From the NCBI GenBank assembly GCA_010692425.1, contig JAAHHJ010000046.1:1-42478 (forward strand): DNA of 42,478 bases, in the 5' to 3' direction. Made by a program: the position numbers and the translations under genes. The notes beneath the pieces were generated by a model. The model did no database searches and was not told the DNA's origin. It worked only from the letters and a program-made list of their open reading frames with translations. Shown here piece by piece: positions 7,416 through 15,129 of the stretch (positions are counted from its first letter, which is position 1; each line of letters opens with the position of its first letter). This DNA comes from Symploca sp. SIO3C6. GTDB taxonomy: Bacteria > Cyanobacteriota > Cyanobacteriia > Cyanobacteriales > Coleofasciculaceae.

Positions 7416-8072
7416 ATGCCCAATCAAAAACACGTAACCCTGTTAAGGTATGGAATAAAAGTTTGGAATCCTTGGAGATTAAATTATCCTGAGATCAGAC
7501 CTGACCTCAGGGGTGCAATTATCAGGATAAATCTCAACGGTGTAGATCTTAGCTATGCAGATCTTTCTCAAGCGGACTTCAGCATGACAGACCTCATTGA
7601 AGCTAAACTCTTTAAAGCTGATTTTAGCAGAGCAAATTTTAGTGTAGCTAACTTATGTGAAGCTAACTTATGTGGAGCGAATCTGAGTGGAGCGAATCTG
7701 AAGGGAGCGAATCTGAAGGGAGCTGATCTAAGTGGAGCTGATCTAAGTGGAGCTAACCTGAAGGGAGCTAACCTGAAGGGAGCTAATTTGGCTGAAGCCA
7801 AGCTGATTGTAACAAATCTAAATAATGCCAACCTAACTAGAGTCAACTTAACTAGAGCAAATCTTATCGCTACCCAAGCCTTGAACACTAACTTTAAACA
7901 GGCAATATTTACTGAAGCCAAGATTGACAGATGGTGTATTAGCGAATTCACCAATTTTGAGGCAATAGTTTGTGATTATTTATACTGGAAGTCCAATCAA
8001 AAGGAAAACCAACCTAAGCAGAGTAAACTGACTCTCGAAGAGTTTAATAAACTTTTTCAAAGGGCGATGTAA
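7416..8072 (+). CDS. Pentapeptide-repeat protein
   Basis: 218 residues. About 23 tandem pentapeptides of the A(D/N)Lxx type run from residue ~32 to ~160 (DLSYADLSQADFS ... GANLKGANLKGADLSG ... ANLTRVNLTRANL). They fold as a right-handed quadrilateral beta-helix. The flanks are a 30-residue N-cap (LLRYGIKVWNPWRLNYPEIRPDLRGA) and a charged C-terminal helix. There is no signal peptide, so it is probably cytoplasmic. Such proteins are very abundant in cyanobacteria and mostly of unknown function. The gene stands alone, with a hairpin after the stop. The DNA of the core repeats is unusually homogeneous (see findings). Confidence 0.9.
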   Translation: MPNQKHVTLLRYGIKVWNPWRLNYPEIRPDLRGAIIRINLNGVDLSYADLSQADFSMTDLIEAKLFKADFSRANFSVANLCEANLCGANLSGANLKGANLKGADLSGADLSGANLKGANLKGANLAEAKLIVTNLNNANLTRVNLTRANLIATQALNTNFKQAIFTEAKIDRWCISEFTNFEAIVCDYLYWKSNQKENQPKQSKLTLEEFNKLFQRAM

Positions 8073-8088
8073 AATTTGAATTAAGAGT

Positions 8089-8124
8089 AATGTTCGTTGG
8101 CGATTATTTACTACAACGAACATT
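8089..8124. terminator. 11-bp hairpin after the pentapeptide gene
   Basis: AATGTTCGTTG (8089-8099) is exactly complementary to CAACGAACATT (8114-8124), 17 bases after the stop. No T run follows, so it may act as a processing or stability stem rather than a classical terminator. Confidence 0.55.
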
Positions 8125-8477
8125 GCCTATCACCGCAGTAGATTACGGATTTGATTTCCTATGATTAGGATTTCTTCAAGCTAAATCCTGATATCTAAAA
8201 CCTTCATCAAACAACTGCACATTACTTATAAAAAATTATTTTATAACAGATAAATTTATCTGCCCATTTGCCCCTCTACCCCTCTTCGAATGCACAAATT
8301 ACTTCTTTGACTAAAACTTGATATAAGTTCTAGTCAGTGACTTTGTTTTGTAAACTTTATGTAAAACCTGAATACTAATTTATGCAGATACTGTGAAGTA
8401 ATAGTAAAGTTATCTAAAAAAACTCTACTCATAGTAATAATAAATAACTAACTCAGTATTGTTATGGAGTGTTCTCT
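8125..8477. other. 350-bp spacer upstream of the secreted protease
   Basis: No gene was seen. It contains TAACAGATAAATTTAT followed by a pyrimidine-rich run (8243-8285), which closely resembles the segment just before hypA (4803-4845). The AT-rich part from 8340 on probably carries the protease promoter. GGAG at 8466-8469 is the ribosome-binding site. Confidence 0.5.
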
Positions 8478-9641
8478 GTGAGACTTATCGCTCAATCAGC
8501 TATATCATTGGCTGTAGTTTTGAGTACAACCTTCAGCTTATCTGCACAGGCACAAACAAACCTGCTAGAGGAGATTAATAAGGGTTTAAGCGAATTCCAC
8601 CCAGTCATCTTGGCTGGAGATCCCAATAGTACTCAGACAGATGCTCCTCAACAGCGGATTGACCCCAATACTACTACTTCGCTTTTTGCTGGGGTAGGTA
8701 GTATCTCCATCAGCGATCCTCAATTAGGTGGCTTCCTATGCACAGGCACACTAATTTCCCCGATACATGTGATCACCGCAGCCCATTGCTTTGATTTTGA
8801 AGACAATGGTAATAGCACTGTCTCACCTGAAAATATTATCTTTTCCCTAAACTTAGGTCAGGATTTTTCCCATGTAATTACAGCTAGTTCACTCTCAATC
8901 CATCCTCAATATACAGGTTTTGCTAATCCCTCCTTCAATGACGACCTTGCCATAATTCACCTGAGTCAGAGCCTGCCTCCAGAAGTTCCCATCTATGTCC
9001 TTGACAATCAGCCTCCACTTGTCGGCGAAACCATAACCATAGTTGGATATGGGTTGACAGGAGACGGCATAGATGGATACTTGCCTGGAACCGCTAGTTT
9101 TACTCAAAAACGAGTTGGACAGAATAGCGTGGACTTTTTGGGACTAGATGACGAAGAGCCCTCAAGCAACATAGAAGAGTTATTCGGTTTCGATTTTGAT
9201 GGTGAAGATCCCTCAACCAACCTCCTAGGCGGATTGACCCTGGGTAATGCAATTGAAACTACCTTTGGTCCTGGAGATTCTGGTGGACCTAGTTTCATCA
9301 CTAGAGGAGAGAGCCTATCATTATTTGGCATCAATACCTTTACATCAAACCCCATTGGTATCAAACCAGGCAGTTTTGGTAGCAGTGGCGGTGGGATAAT
9401 CTTATCTAGTTATTGGGACTGGATTAACAGTGTGACTACAGAAGCCATCTTAGCAACAGACTCTAATTTTACTCAAATCAATGACGCTACAGTAAGCAGT
9501 AGTACTCTGGGCGTAGTCGCCCAAAGATTTAGCCCATCAGCCTCAGTACCAGAACCTAAAATCACCAAAGGATTAATGGCGCTAGTAGTCGGATTCTGGT
9601 TACAGAGTAATTGGCGCATTAGGGTAAAATACAAAAATTGA
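8478..9641 (+). CDS. Secreted trypsin-like serine protease with PEP-CTERM-like tail
   Basis: S1-family protease. A signal peptide (MRLIAQSAISLAVVLSTTFSLSAQA) precedes a propeptide-like stretch. The catalytic triad is visible: His103 in ITAAHCF, Asp156 in DDLAIIHL and Ser268 in GPGDSGGPS. The C-terminus has VPEP, a hydrophobic run (GLMALVVGFWLQ) and a basic end (RIRVKYKN), the three-part layout of PEP-CTERM exosortase signals. GTG at 8478 is chosen over the in-frame GTG at 8469 because GGAG (8466-8469) then has an 8-base spacing. It is expected to be exported and possibly processed by an exosortase. It is followed 55 bases later by an exported TPR protein on the same strand. Confidence 0.87.
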   Translation: MRLIAQSAISLAVVLSTTFSLSAQAQTNLLEEINKGLSEFHPVILAGDPNSTQTDAPQQRIDPNTTTSLFAGVGSISISDPQLGGFLCTGTLISPIHVITAAHCFDFEDNGNSTVSPENIIFSLNLGQDFSHVITASSLSIHPQYTGFANPSFNDDLAIIHLSQSLPPEVPIYVLDNQPPLVGETITIVGYGLTGDGIDGYLPGTASFTQKRVGQNSVDFLGLDDEEPSSNIEELFGFDFDGEDPSTNLLGGLTLGNAIETTFGPGDSGGPSFITRGESLSLFGINTFTSNPIGIKPGSFGSSGGGIILSSYWDWINSVTTEAILATDSNFTQINDATVSSSTLGVVAQRFSPSASVPEPKITKGLMALVVGFWLQSNWRIRVKYKN

Positions 9642-9696
9642 ATTGCCCTTTCCCAGGGAAAATTGTTACTAAATCAAAGCTCTAGTAAGGTTGATC

Positions 9697-10794
9697 TTGT
9701 CAAAGCAGATTCTGTTTCTAGTTAGTAGCCTTTTATGTACTCTATTAACCAGTGCCGTGCCACTCTCAGCTCAAGCCCGTCAAACATGGTTCTTGGGTCA
9801 AGAGCAGTTTAACCAACAACTAAATGAACTTCTACGCCAAGGACGAGACTTAGCTGAAGCTGGTGATTATGCTAAGGCAATTACAGTTTATGAGCAAGCT
9901 GCTGATCTCGATAACCAAAACCCTAAGATTTTTTCTGGAATTGGCTACCTAAATGCGCGTCAGGGCAACTATCTAGAAGCCGCTAGGGCTTACCAACAAG
10001 CAATTGCCCTTGATCCCAATAACGCCGAGTTTTACTATGCTCTCGGCTATTCTTTTGCCCATGCTGGAGATAATACCGACGCTGCTAATGCCTATCGTCG
10101 AGCGATTGAGATCAACAGCGAAAACCTTAATCCCTATTGGGGTTTAGCTGTGGTGTTACTGCGACAGCAAGACTATCAAGCAGCTATAGGAATTTATAAA
10201 AGAATCATTGAACTGCAGCCAAAGAATTTTCAAGCCTATGAACTAATGTCATCGGTTTATTTACAGCAAGGACTTCCCAAAGCGGCAATTGCCGCCCTCC
10301 AGCAAGCAGTGAGACTCGCTCCTCGCCAAGCCCGCCTGCAAGTGGAATTGGCTAGAGTCCGCATAATGGAGGGAGATTTTGAAGCAGGGTTGATGGCTTT
10401 AGAAAGAGCAACACAGCTAGAACCCAACAATCCTCAAATTCAAATCGAAATCGGGAAAGCTTTGCAAGCACAAGATAAACTTGAAGAGGCCATAGAAATA
10501 TTCCGAAAAGCAGCTTCTTTACAACCAGATTCTGTAGAAGTGCAGGCAGCTATCGGAGAGATTTTGTTATTACAGTCAGATTATTTAGCAGCGATTATTA
10601 CTTATCGACGCCTAATTGAACTAGCTCCGGAAAACCCACAAGCTTACTATAACTTGGGATTATCCTTAAAAGGACGAAATCGCCTCCAAGAAGCAATTGC
10701 TGCACTTGAGAAGGCTCGTGAACTTTATCAGCGTCAAGACGAGCAAGAAGGTGTTGAGCTAGTTGAATCCTTGCTAGGGGAACTCCAGAAATAA
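9697..10794 (+). CDS. Exported TPR-repeat protein
   Basis: 365 residues. A signal peptide (KQILFLVSSLLCTLLTSAVPLSAQA) is followed by a short linker and about nine tandem 34-residue TPR units, for example GDYAKAITVYEQAADLDNQNP, GNYLEAARAYQQAIALDPNN and GNTDAANAYRRAIEINSEN-type repeats through to RLQEAIAALEKARELYQ. TPR arrays mediate protein-protein contacts, and this one should act in the periplasm or on the cell envelope. The start is a TTG in either case. AAGG at 9687-9690 is well spaced for TTG 9697 and abuts TTG 9691, so 9697 is preferred. Partners are unknown. It may form a unit with the upstream protease. Confidence 0.85.
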   Translation: MSKQILFLVSSLLCTLLTSAVPLSAQARQTWFLGQEQFNQQLNELLRQGRDLAEAGDYAKAITVYEQAADLDNQNPKIFSGIGYLNARQGNYLEAARAYQQAIALDPNNAEFYYALGYSFAHAGDNTDAANAYRRAIEINSENLNPYWGLAVVLLRQQDYQAAIGIYKRIIELQPKNFQAYELMSSVYLQQGLPKAAIAALQQAVRLAPRQARLQVELARVRIMEGDFEAGLMALERATQLEPNNPQIQIEIGKALQAQDKLEEAIEIFRKAASLQPDSVEVQAAIGEILLLQSDYLAAIITYRRLIELAPENPQAYYNLGLSLKGRNRLQEAIAALEKARELYQRQDEQEGVELVESLLGELQK

Positions 10795-10849
10795 AAACCA
10801 ATGACACAATAGAATAGAAAAGCTGTCTAAAATTTTAGAACTTACGAGC

Positions 10850-11026
10850 ATGGCTGTTCCTAAGAAGAAAACTTCAAAAACTAAACGAGACCAACGCCGG
10901 AGCAACTGGAGACGCAAAGCTGCACTTGAGGCTCAAAAAGCCATCTCTTTGGGTAAGTCGGTTTTGAGTGGGCGCTCTAGCTTTGTATATCCTACCGATG
11001 AGGATGAAGAAGATGAAGAAACCTAA
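10850..11026 (+). CDS. rpmF: 50S ribosomal protein L32
   Basis: 58 residues: [21 protein letters not shown], then [27 protein letters not shown] and an acidic tail DEDEEDEET. The [11 protein letters not shown]...RR.W start is diagnostic of L32. As in other cyanobacterial and plastid L32 proteins, the Cys4 zinc motif of many bacterial L32s is absent. The gene lies 55 bases after the TPR gene on the same strand and is short enough to be overlooked. Confidence 0.95.
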   Translation: MAVPKKKTSKTKRDQRRSNWRRKAALEAQKAISLGKSVLSGRSSFVYPTDEDEEDEET

Positions 11027-11079
11027 AATTGGAAAAATGTGATTCTGGATGCAAAAGCTGGCGTTATGCTTTGATTAGC

Positions 11080-11140
11080 TGTTGTGGCGATAAGCCCCGC
11101 GACCTACTCTTAAAGGTGGAGTCGGGAGTATGTCAATAAC
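11080..11140 (+). mobile_element. IS200/IS605-type right-end remnant downstream of rpmF
   Basis: TGTGGCGATAAGCCCCGCG, then an imperfect stem-loop (CGACC...GGTGGAGTCG), then GGGAGTATGTCA. This layout (GCCCC-stem-GGGGAGTATGTCA) is how cyanobacterial TnpB-associated IS200/IS605 elements commonly end. No transposase or TnpB coding sequence remains upstream. This is pattern recognition only. A short solo end or a MITE is possible. Confidence 0.4.
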
Positions 11141-11342
11141 TGAAATGCCATTTCTACCTTTCTAGTCGAAATTATACCCGGAAAGTTTTTCCGCAAACCA
11201 GATCCGGAAAAAAGCGATCGCCTCCCTCCCGATCAACATTAGATCAAAGGCTTCCCCGTCCTAACCTAGGGTCAATTGGATAATTTATTTCTTGGATTTC
11301 CCTATAATACTCTGGCTATATAGTGCGGCGGGGGTTTAACTT

Positions 11343-11525
11343 TCATAATTGCCGTGATTGTTGTGTAACTCTACCGGAGGTAGCAGCTTGTTGTAAGCGA
11401 GTTAAAGCTTCTATATCTTCTAGGTCATGTCTAAGTGTAAATATTAGTCTCATTTGCTCTTCTGCTTCTGTGCTTAAATACCCTGATTGCAGCACGCGAT
11501 CAACAATTTCGCTAATTATAGACAT
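11343..11525 (-). CDS. Small conserved hypothetical protein
   Basis: 60 residues: MSIISEIVDRVLQSGYLSTEAEEQMRLIF... LEDIEALTRLQQAATSGRVTQQSRQL. Amphipathic helices and a gap-free fold-like composition suggest a real protein. I associate this pattern (EIVDR.L..GYLS.E.E.QL...LEDI.AL..LQ.A...G.V.Q.SR) with small cyanobacterial proteins of unknown role, without a firm family name. There is no membrane segment. Upstream of its start lie a duplicated 22-bp repeat (11551-11595) and a CRP-like palindrome (11671-11686), so it may be regulated. Confidence 0.65.
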   Translation of the reverse strand: MSIISEIVDRVLQSGYLSTEAEEQMRLIFTLRHDLEDIEALTRLQQAATSGRVTQQSRQL

Positions 11526-11550
11526 GGTTCTTGTGCCTTAACCTTATACT

Positions 11551-11595
11551 TATTATTTGCTTTTTGATTTCATTATTATTTGCTTTTTGATTTCA
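11551..11595. repeat. Perfect 22-bp direct repeat (two copies)
   Basis: TATTATTTGCTTTTTGATTTCA occurs at 11551-11572 and again at 11574-11595, a 23-bp period. It lies 26 bases upstream of the start codon of the small reverse-strand gene, so it falls within its probable promoter or leader. Confidence 0.85.
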
Positions 11596-11670
11596 ATAAC
11601 TTGTGATCTTCACAGCACTTGGTTAGTGAGATTTATAACAGCTTTTAAGTGGAGAAACTGTCTGATCTGG

Positions 11671-11686
11671 AGTGATTTAAATCACA
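11671..11686. promoter_or_regulatory. CRP-like binding site
   Basis: AGTGATTTAAATCACA matches the cyanobacterial and E. coli CRP consensus TGTGA-N6-TCACA with one mismatch at the first base. GTGATTTAAATCAC is a perfect 14-bp palindrome. It lies about 146 bases upstream of the start of the small gene at 11343-11525 and just past the 3' end of the phosphatase gene, so the small gene is the likely target. Binding is not shown. Confidence 0.5.
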
Positions 11687-11755
11687 TTCACATTAGTTTC
11701 CATGCCTCAGAATAATCTGAGCTTTGAGAACTGGATACTCCACCACCTACAGTCG

Positions 11756-12250
11756 CTATAATCTACCCTTCAAATCCTCAGTCTTAATAACTTGTTGCAG
11801 CAAACCATCGCAGGCATCTAGCAGTAGATCAATAACCCTGTTAAATCCCTCAGAACCACCGTAGTAGGGATCAGGAACCTCTTGCTCACTATGATGTGAG
11901 GCAAATTCACACATCAATCGAACTTTATCAAGATAATTCATCCCTGAGTCAAGGCGGAGAATATCTTGATAGTTTTCCCGATCCATTGCCAAAATTAGAT
12001 CAAACTCCTCAAAATCTGATTTTTGGAACTGTCGTGCTCTACCCTTGAGTATTATGCCCCGGCCCTTAGCCGCTACTGCCATCCGTCGGTCAGGAGGAGA
12101 ACCAAGATGGTAGCTGGAAGTGCCAGCAGAATCACAAATGATACTATCACTCAGACCTGCTTGTTCAACTAGGTGATTCATAATATTTTCTGCCGACGGA
12201 GAGCGGCAGATGTTACCAAGGCAGACAAAGAGTAATTTGTATGAGGACAT
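11756..12250 (-). CDS. Low-molecular-weight protein-tyrosine phosphatase
   Basis: 164 residues. The P-loop VCLGNICRS places the nucleophile Cys10 and Arg16 in CX5R, and the general acid Asp127 sits in EVPDPYYGG. Both are the signature of LMW-PTPs, and the length is standard. In bacteria these enzymes dephosphorylate tyrosine kinases of exopolysaccharide export or other targets. No kinase or capsule export gene is adjacent here, so the substrate cannot be named. It is transcribed away from the SGNH protein gene at 12500. Confidence 0.93.
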   Translation of the reverse strand: MSSYKLLFVCLGNICRSPSAENIMNHLVEQAGLSDSIICDSAGTSSYHLGSPPDRRMAVAAKGRGIILKGRARQFQKSDFEEFDLILAMDRENYQDILRLDSGMNYLDKVRLMCEFASHHSEQEVPDPYYGGSEGFNRVIDLLLDACDGLLQQVIKTEDLKGRL

Positions 12251-12499
12251 AGGTTATACTATTTAGCTTTACACGCTGTTGGAAGCAGTGGCAATGGTGA
12301 TTGCGGCTACATCTTGCATAGGTGTCTCGAGAATAGAGAAGTCTGTCTTCCTTCCTCCGACGGTAGGTTAAGCGTGGCACCCGTGTTAAGTTTAGCAACG
12401 AAGATACCCAATGCTACCTTAGTTTCAGACCTCTAAGCTGCCAGACTAAAGCTTAAATGCTGGCAATACCGTCCATAGTGATTTCAGGAAACTAGTTTG

Positions 12500-13897
12500 A
12501 TGTTCAAGCCGCCCCCTAGCTCTTACGGGTTAAGTCGTAGACGTTTTAACAGTAGCTCCTATGGCAAGCGCCGTCGAAGATTACCACCTCTGGTGATAGT
12601 CATGGCTATACTCCTAGTCTTAATTCTCCTGGAATTCTTAGCAAGGATCTTAGTGGGCGTGGCAGGCAAGAGCACTGAATTAACAGCCTATGAAGGTGAA
12701 CCAGCAATCGTTAATGCTTACAACATCAAATTCCTCGATCCCCGAAAACAGCCCTACGACGGTTTATCTAATCGCGGACAACTTGCTGCTCAAAGGAGTA
12801 TAGCTGTAGGCTATAGCTTAGTTGGGAACCAACAGAGCGATTTTTGGCAAATTAACGAACAAGGGTTTCGCGATGATCAACCCGTGCCCTTAGCAAAACC
12901 CAAAAACGAATTTCGGATTTTTCTGTTGGGTGGTTCGACAGCTTTCGGTCAATGGAATGAAACTAATCAAGCTACAATTGCCAGTAAACTAGAAACTCGT
13001 CTTAATCAACGGGTAGAGCAACAAAGGAAATCTCCACAGAAATATCGACCGACAGTTCTACCTTTTTATAAACCTGACTTGGTGAAAGCTCTCGCCAAGC
13101 CGCCACGACTTCGCGATGGCAAGTATCGTGTAATTAATGCTGCCGTTCCAGGATACACTTCCGGAAATGAACTGGCTCAGTTGGCACTTAAGATTATGCC
13201 CTATCGTCCAGACGCCATCTTGGTTTTGGATGGTTACACAGACTTGATGCTCCCTAGCAATCAATCCGAAACTAATATCCCCAAAATTGAAGCCTTTCTC
13301 AGCAGTGCCCCAGGGCATTTTTGGATTTATCTAACTCGGAAGTTGAATGATTTGGTTACAAATATAACTTTGGTAAAAGCAACTCAAAAATGGCTATTGA
13401 AACCTGAGCCATCAGTTAGTCAGCTAACTTTAGTGGTGACTGATGATACTGCTCCACTGGAGCAACATCTCGCTGCTGAAGCTGACGAATTGGAGAAACG
13501 TACCACTCGCTATCGGGAAAACCACAGACAAGTAATCAGCTTGACTACAGGAGCAGGCATTCCTTTAGTAATTGCACTCCAGCCGGAAATTACCGGGTGC
13601 GGTACTAAGCAAATGTCAGCTCCAGAACAGGAGATTTTGAAGAAATTGGGCTCCACCTACAAGCAAAAGATACCAGAAAACTATGCCAAGCTAGCTCAAG
13701 CTGTAGGGCAACTACAGAAATGGTTTCCCAAAAATGTCAAAGTTCTAAACTTCTACAAGCTTTATGAAGAATTCCCCAATCAAGCCTTTTTTGATGCTGT
13801 TCACTTAACAGAGGCGGCTAATGTAGAAATATCCGAGCGCTTTTACTATACACTCGCCGCTCTGCCTAAACTGCAAGTTCCTTTCCAACAAAGATAA
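12500..13897 (+). CDS. Membrane-anchored SGNH/GDSL-like hydrolase
   Basis: A very basic N-terminus (SRRRF...GKRRRRLPP) is followed by one membrane helix (residues ~32-54) and an extracytoplasmic domain. The SGNH blocks are FLLGGSTAFGQ (putative Ser146), VINAAVPGYTSGNE (block II Gly), a DGYTDL segment where block III Asn would be expected, and FFDAVHLTEAAN with the DxxH pair. Such proteins act as acyl- or acetyl-esterases or transferases on polysaccharides. The substrate here is unknown. Block III has Asp rather than the canonical Asn, so activity is not certain. ATG 12500 is chosen over the TTG directly before it. It is divergent from the tyrosine phosphatase gene. Confidence 0.8.
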   Translation: MFKPPPSSYGLSRRRFNSSSYGKRRRRLPPLVIVMAILLVLILLEFLARILVGVAGKSTELTAYEGEPAIVNAYNIKFLDPRKQPYDGLSNRGQLAAQRSIAVGYSLVGNQQSDFWQINEQGFRDDQPVPLAKPKNEFRIFLLGGSTAFGQWNETNQATIASKLETRLNQRVEQQRKSPQKYRPTVLPFYKPDLVKALAKPPRLRDGKYRVINAAVPGYTSGNELAQLALKIMPYRPDAILVLDGYTDLMLPSNQSETNIPKIEAFLSSAPGHFWIYLTRKLNDLVTNITLVKATQKWLLKPEPSVSQLTLVVTDDTAPLEQHLAAEADELEKRTTRYRENHRQVISLTTGAGIPLVIALQPEITGCGTKQMSAPEQEILKKLGSTYKQKIPENYAKLAQAVGQLQKWFPKNVKVLNFYKLYEEFPNQAFFDAVHLTEAANVEISERFYYTLAALPKLQVPFQQR

Positions 13898-13964
13898 AGT
13901 ATACTAAGCAGCTACTCTAGTAAAGCAACTACTGCTGTGCTTATCATCTGTTAGCCTTTAATGC

Positions 13965-14309
13965 TCAAAGTCCTGGAAGATTAAGACCGCTTGTCAGTTC
14001 TTCCATGCGCTCACGCATAGTGGCTGTAGATTTTTCGTAGGCATCTTTCATCGCTGTAGTCACCTGTTCAGACAGTGCTTGCGCCCCTTGTTCAATTGCC
14101 TGTGGGTCAATTTCAACGCGACGGGGTTCTTGATTACCGCTAAGCACTACTTTGACCAGCCCATCGTCACTTTGCCCTTCAATTTCCATTTGCTCCAATT
14201 CGTCTTGGAGTTGCTTAGCACCAGCTTGTACTTGTTGGGCTTTTTTGAAAGCTTCGGTTAGTTCCTTCATTTTGCCTAAACCAAAGCCAAATCCTTGTCC
14301 TTTCGTCAT
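13965..14309 (-). CDS. YbaB/EbfC-family nucleoid-associated protein
   Basis: 114 residues with the family pattern: an N-terminal Gly-Phe run and helix ([21 protein letters not shown]), then [13 protein letters not shown], the strand region [21 protein letters not shown], and C-terminal helices ending in TSGLNLPGL. YbaB/EbfC dimers bind DNA as tweezers. In many bacteria the gene follows dnaX and precedes recR, but here it stands between the SGNH gene and transposon debris, as often in cyanobacteria. The start is ATG 14309. Confidence 0.93.
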   Translation of the reverse strand: MTKGQGFGFGLGKMKELTEAFKKAQQVQAGAKQLQDELEQMEIEGQSDDGLVKVVLSGNQEPRRVEIDPQAIEQGAQALSEQVTTAMKDAYEKSTATMRERMEELTSGLNLPGL

Positions 14310-14466
14310 GTTATGGTTGACCCTATTTGAGTTGGACGTTTATTCAATTCTCCCGATGGTTTTGTGCTTGGGCGAACCCTGAGCTACAAAGCCATCGAGT
14401 TTTCGTTGATGATGGCGAGTACAACCTCTTTACCGTTACATAAGACCTACTCAAATCTACTCATAT

Positions 14467-14595
14467 CTAAGATTTTCTCTTCACCAGAAGACTTGCACTA
14501 GTTGAGTAGCTGATGCTTACTTCCTGTTTCATGCTGGGAGAGTGGGCTCTACACCAGTCCACCAAGCTTAGACGACGTAACTCGCCGCCTATAAG
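14467..14595 (-). pseudogene. Possible TnpB C-terminal tail remnant
   Basis: A 42-codon open stretch on the reverse strand ends in a TAG and encodes LVDWCRAHSPSMKQEVS. The ending 'SMKQEV' plus flanking basic/polar residues resembles the variable C-terminal tails of cyanobacterial IS200/IS605 TnpB proteins. No RuvC or zinc-finger motif is left upstream. Weak evidence: a short stretch by eye only. Confidence 0.28.
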
Positions 14596-15129
14596 TTATT
14601 GCTTTTTAAGTTGAGTACTTCGCTACCTATCCGCTCTTGCCAATTTAAAACTGACACATAATCCTCAGTTGCCTGTAAGGGCTCGACTGTTTGACGGGTT
14701 TTGTTCCGGTTCTCAAGCCGTAAGTTTCTTTAGCTTGGTTTTCGCTTTCTACTAAAATAGCACCTCTGTACAAAAAGTCTATCCTTGTCTAATATACGTG
14801 CAGGAATTAAGTTAGAGCTTAAAGCTCTTATCAAGTCCCAACAGTATAGCCAAGCGATTCAAGGGCACACACGCCTGAAGGCGCTGAGTTACAACCCATC
14901 CGGAGCAAGGCTCTAGTAGGTCAATCTCTGGTTCCCATATCTCTGACTTGAAAGATGGGGGCGCGGTGAGAAATCCTGTAATTTCTAAACACGCTTTGAT
15001 TATATCACTGTTGTTATTTGGGTTTGTAGCTGCTGAGTGAACTCCCGCGCCAGTATCTGTACTCAATGGTCATCCAGCAGGAATCAAGGCAGTCGATTTA
15101 GAGGTTTCTCGCTCTTGAAAAACAAATTT
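14596..15129. other. 530-bp region with no convincing gene
   Basis: It lies between the possible TnpB tail and murB. An 84-codon reverse frame at 14812-15066 (MSTDTGAGVHSAATNPN... LLEPCSGWVVTQRLQACVP) has no domain I recognise and low-complexity composition. It may be transposon-derived debris. No hairpins with T runs were noted. Confidence 0.4.

Noticed and set aside
12213-12398. 61-codon reverse frame overlapping the phosphatase start
   Set aside because: Arg/His/Cys-rich composition typical of a chance frame, overlaps the true phosphatase N-terminus, no recognisable pattern.
14812-15066. 84-codon reverse frame upstream of murB
   Set aside because: No domain recognised and biased composition. 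Kept only as part of the region description, not as a gene.
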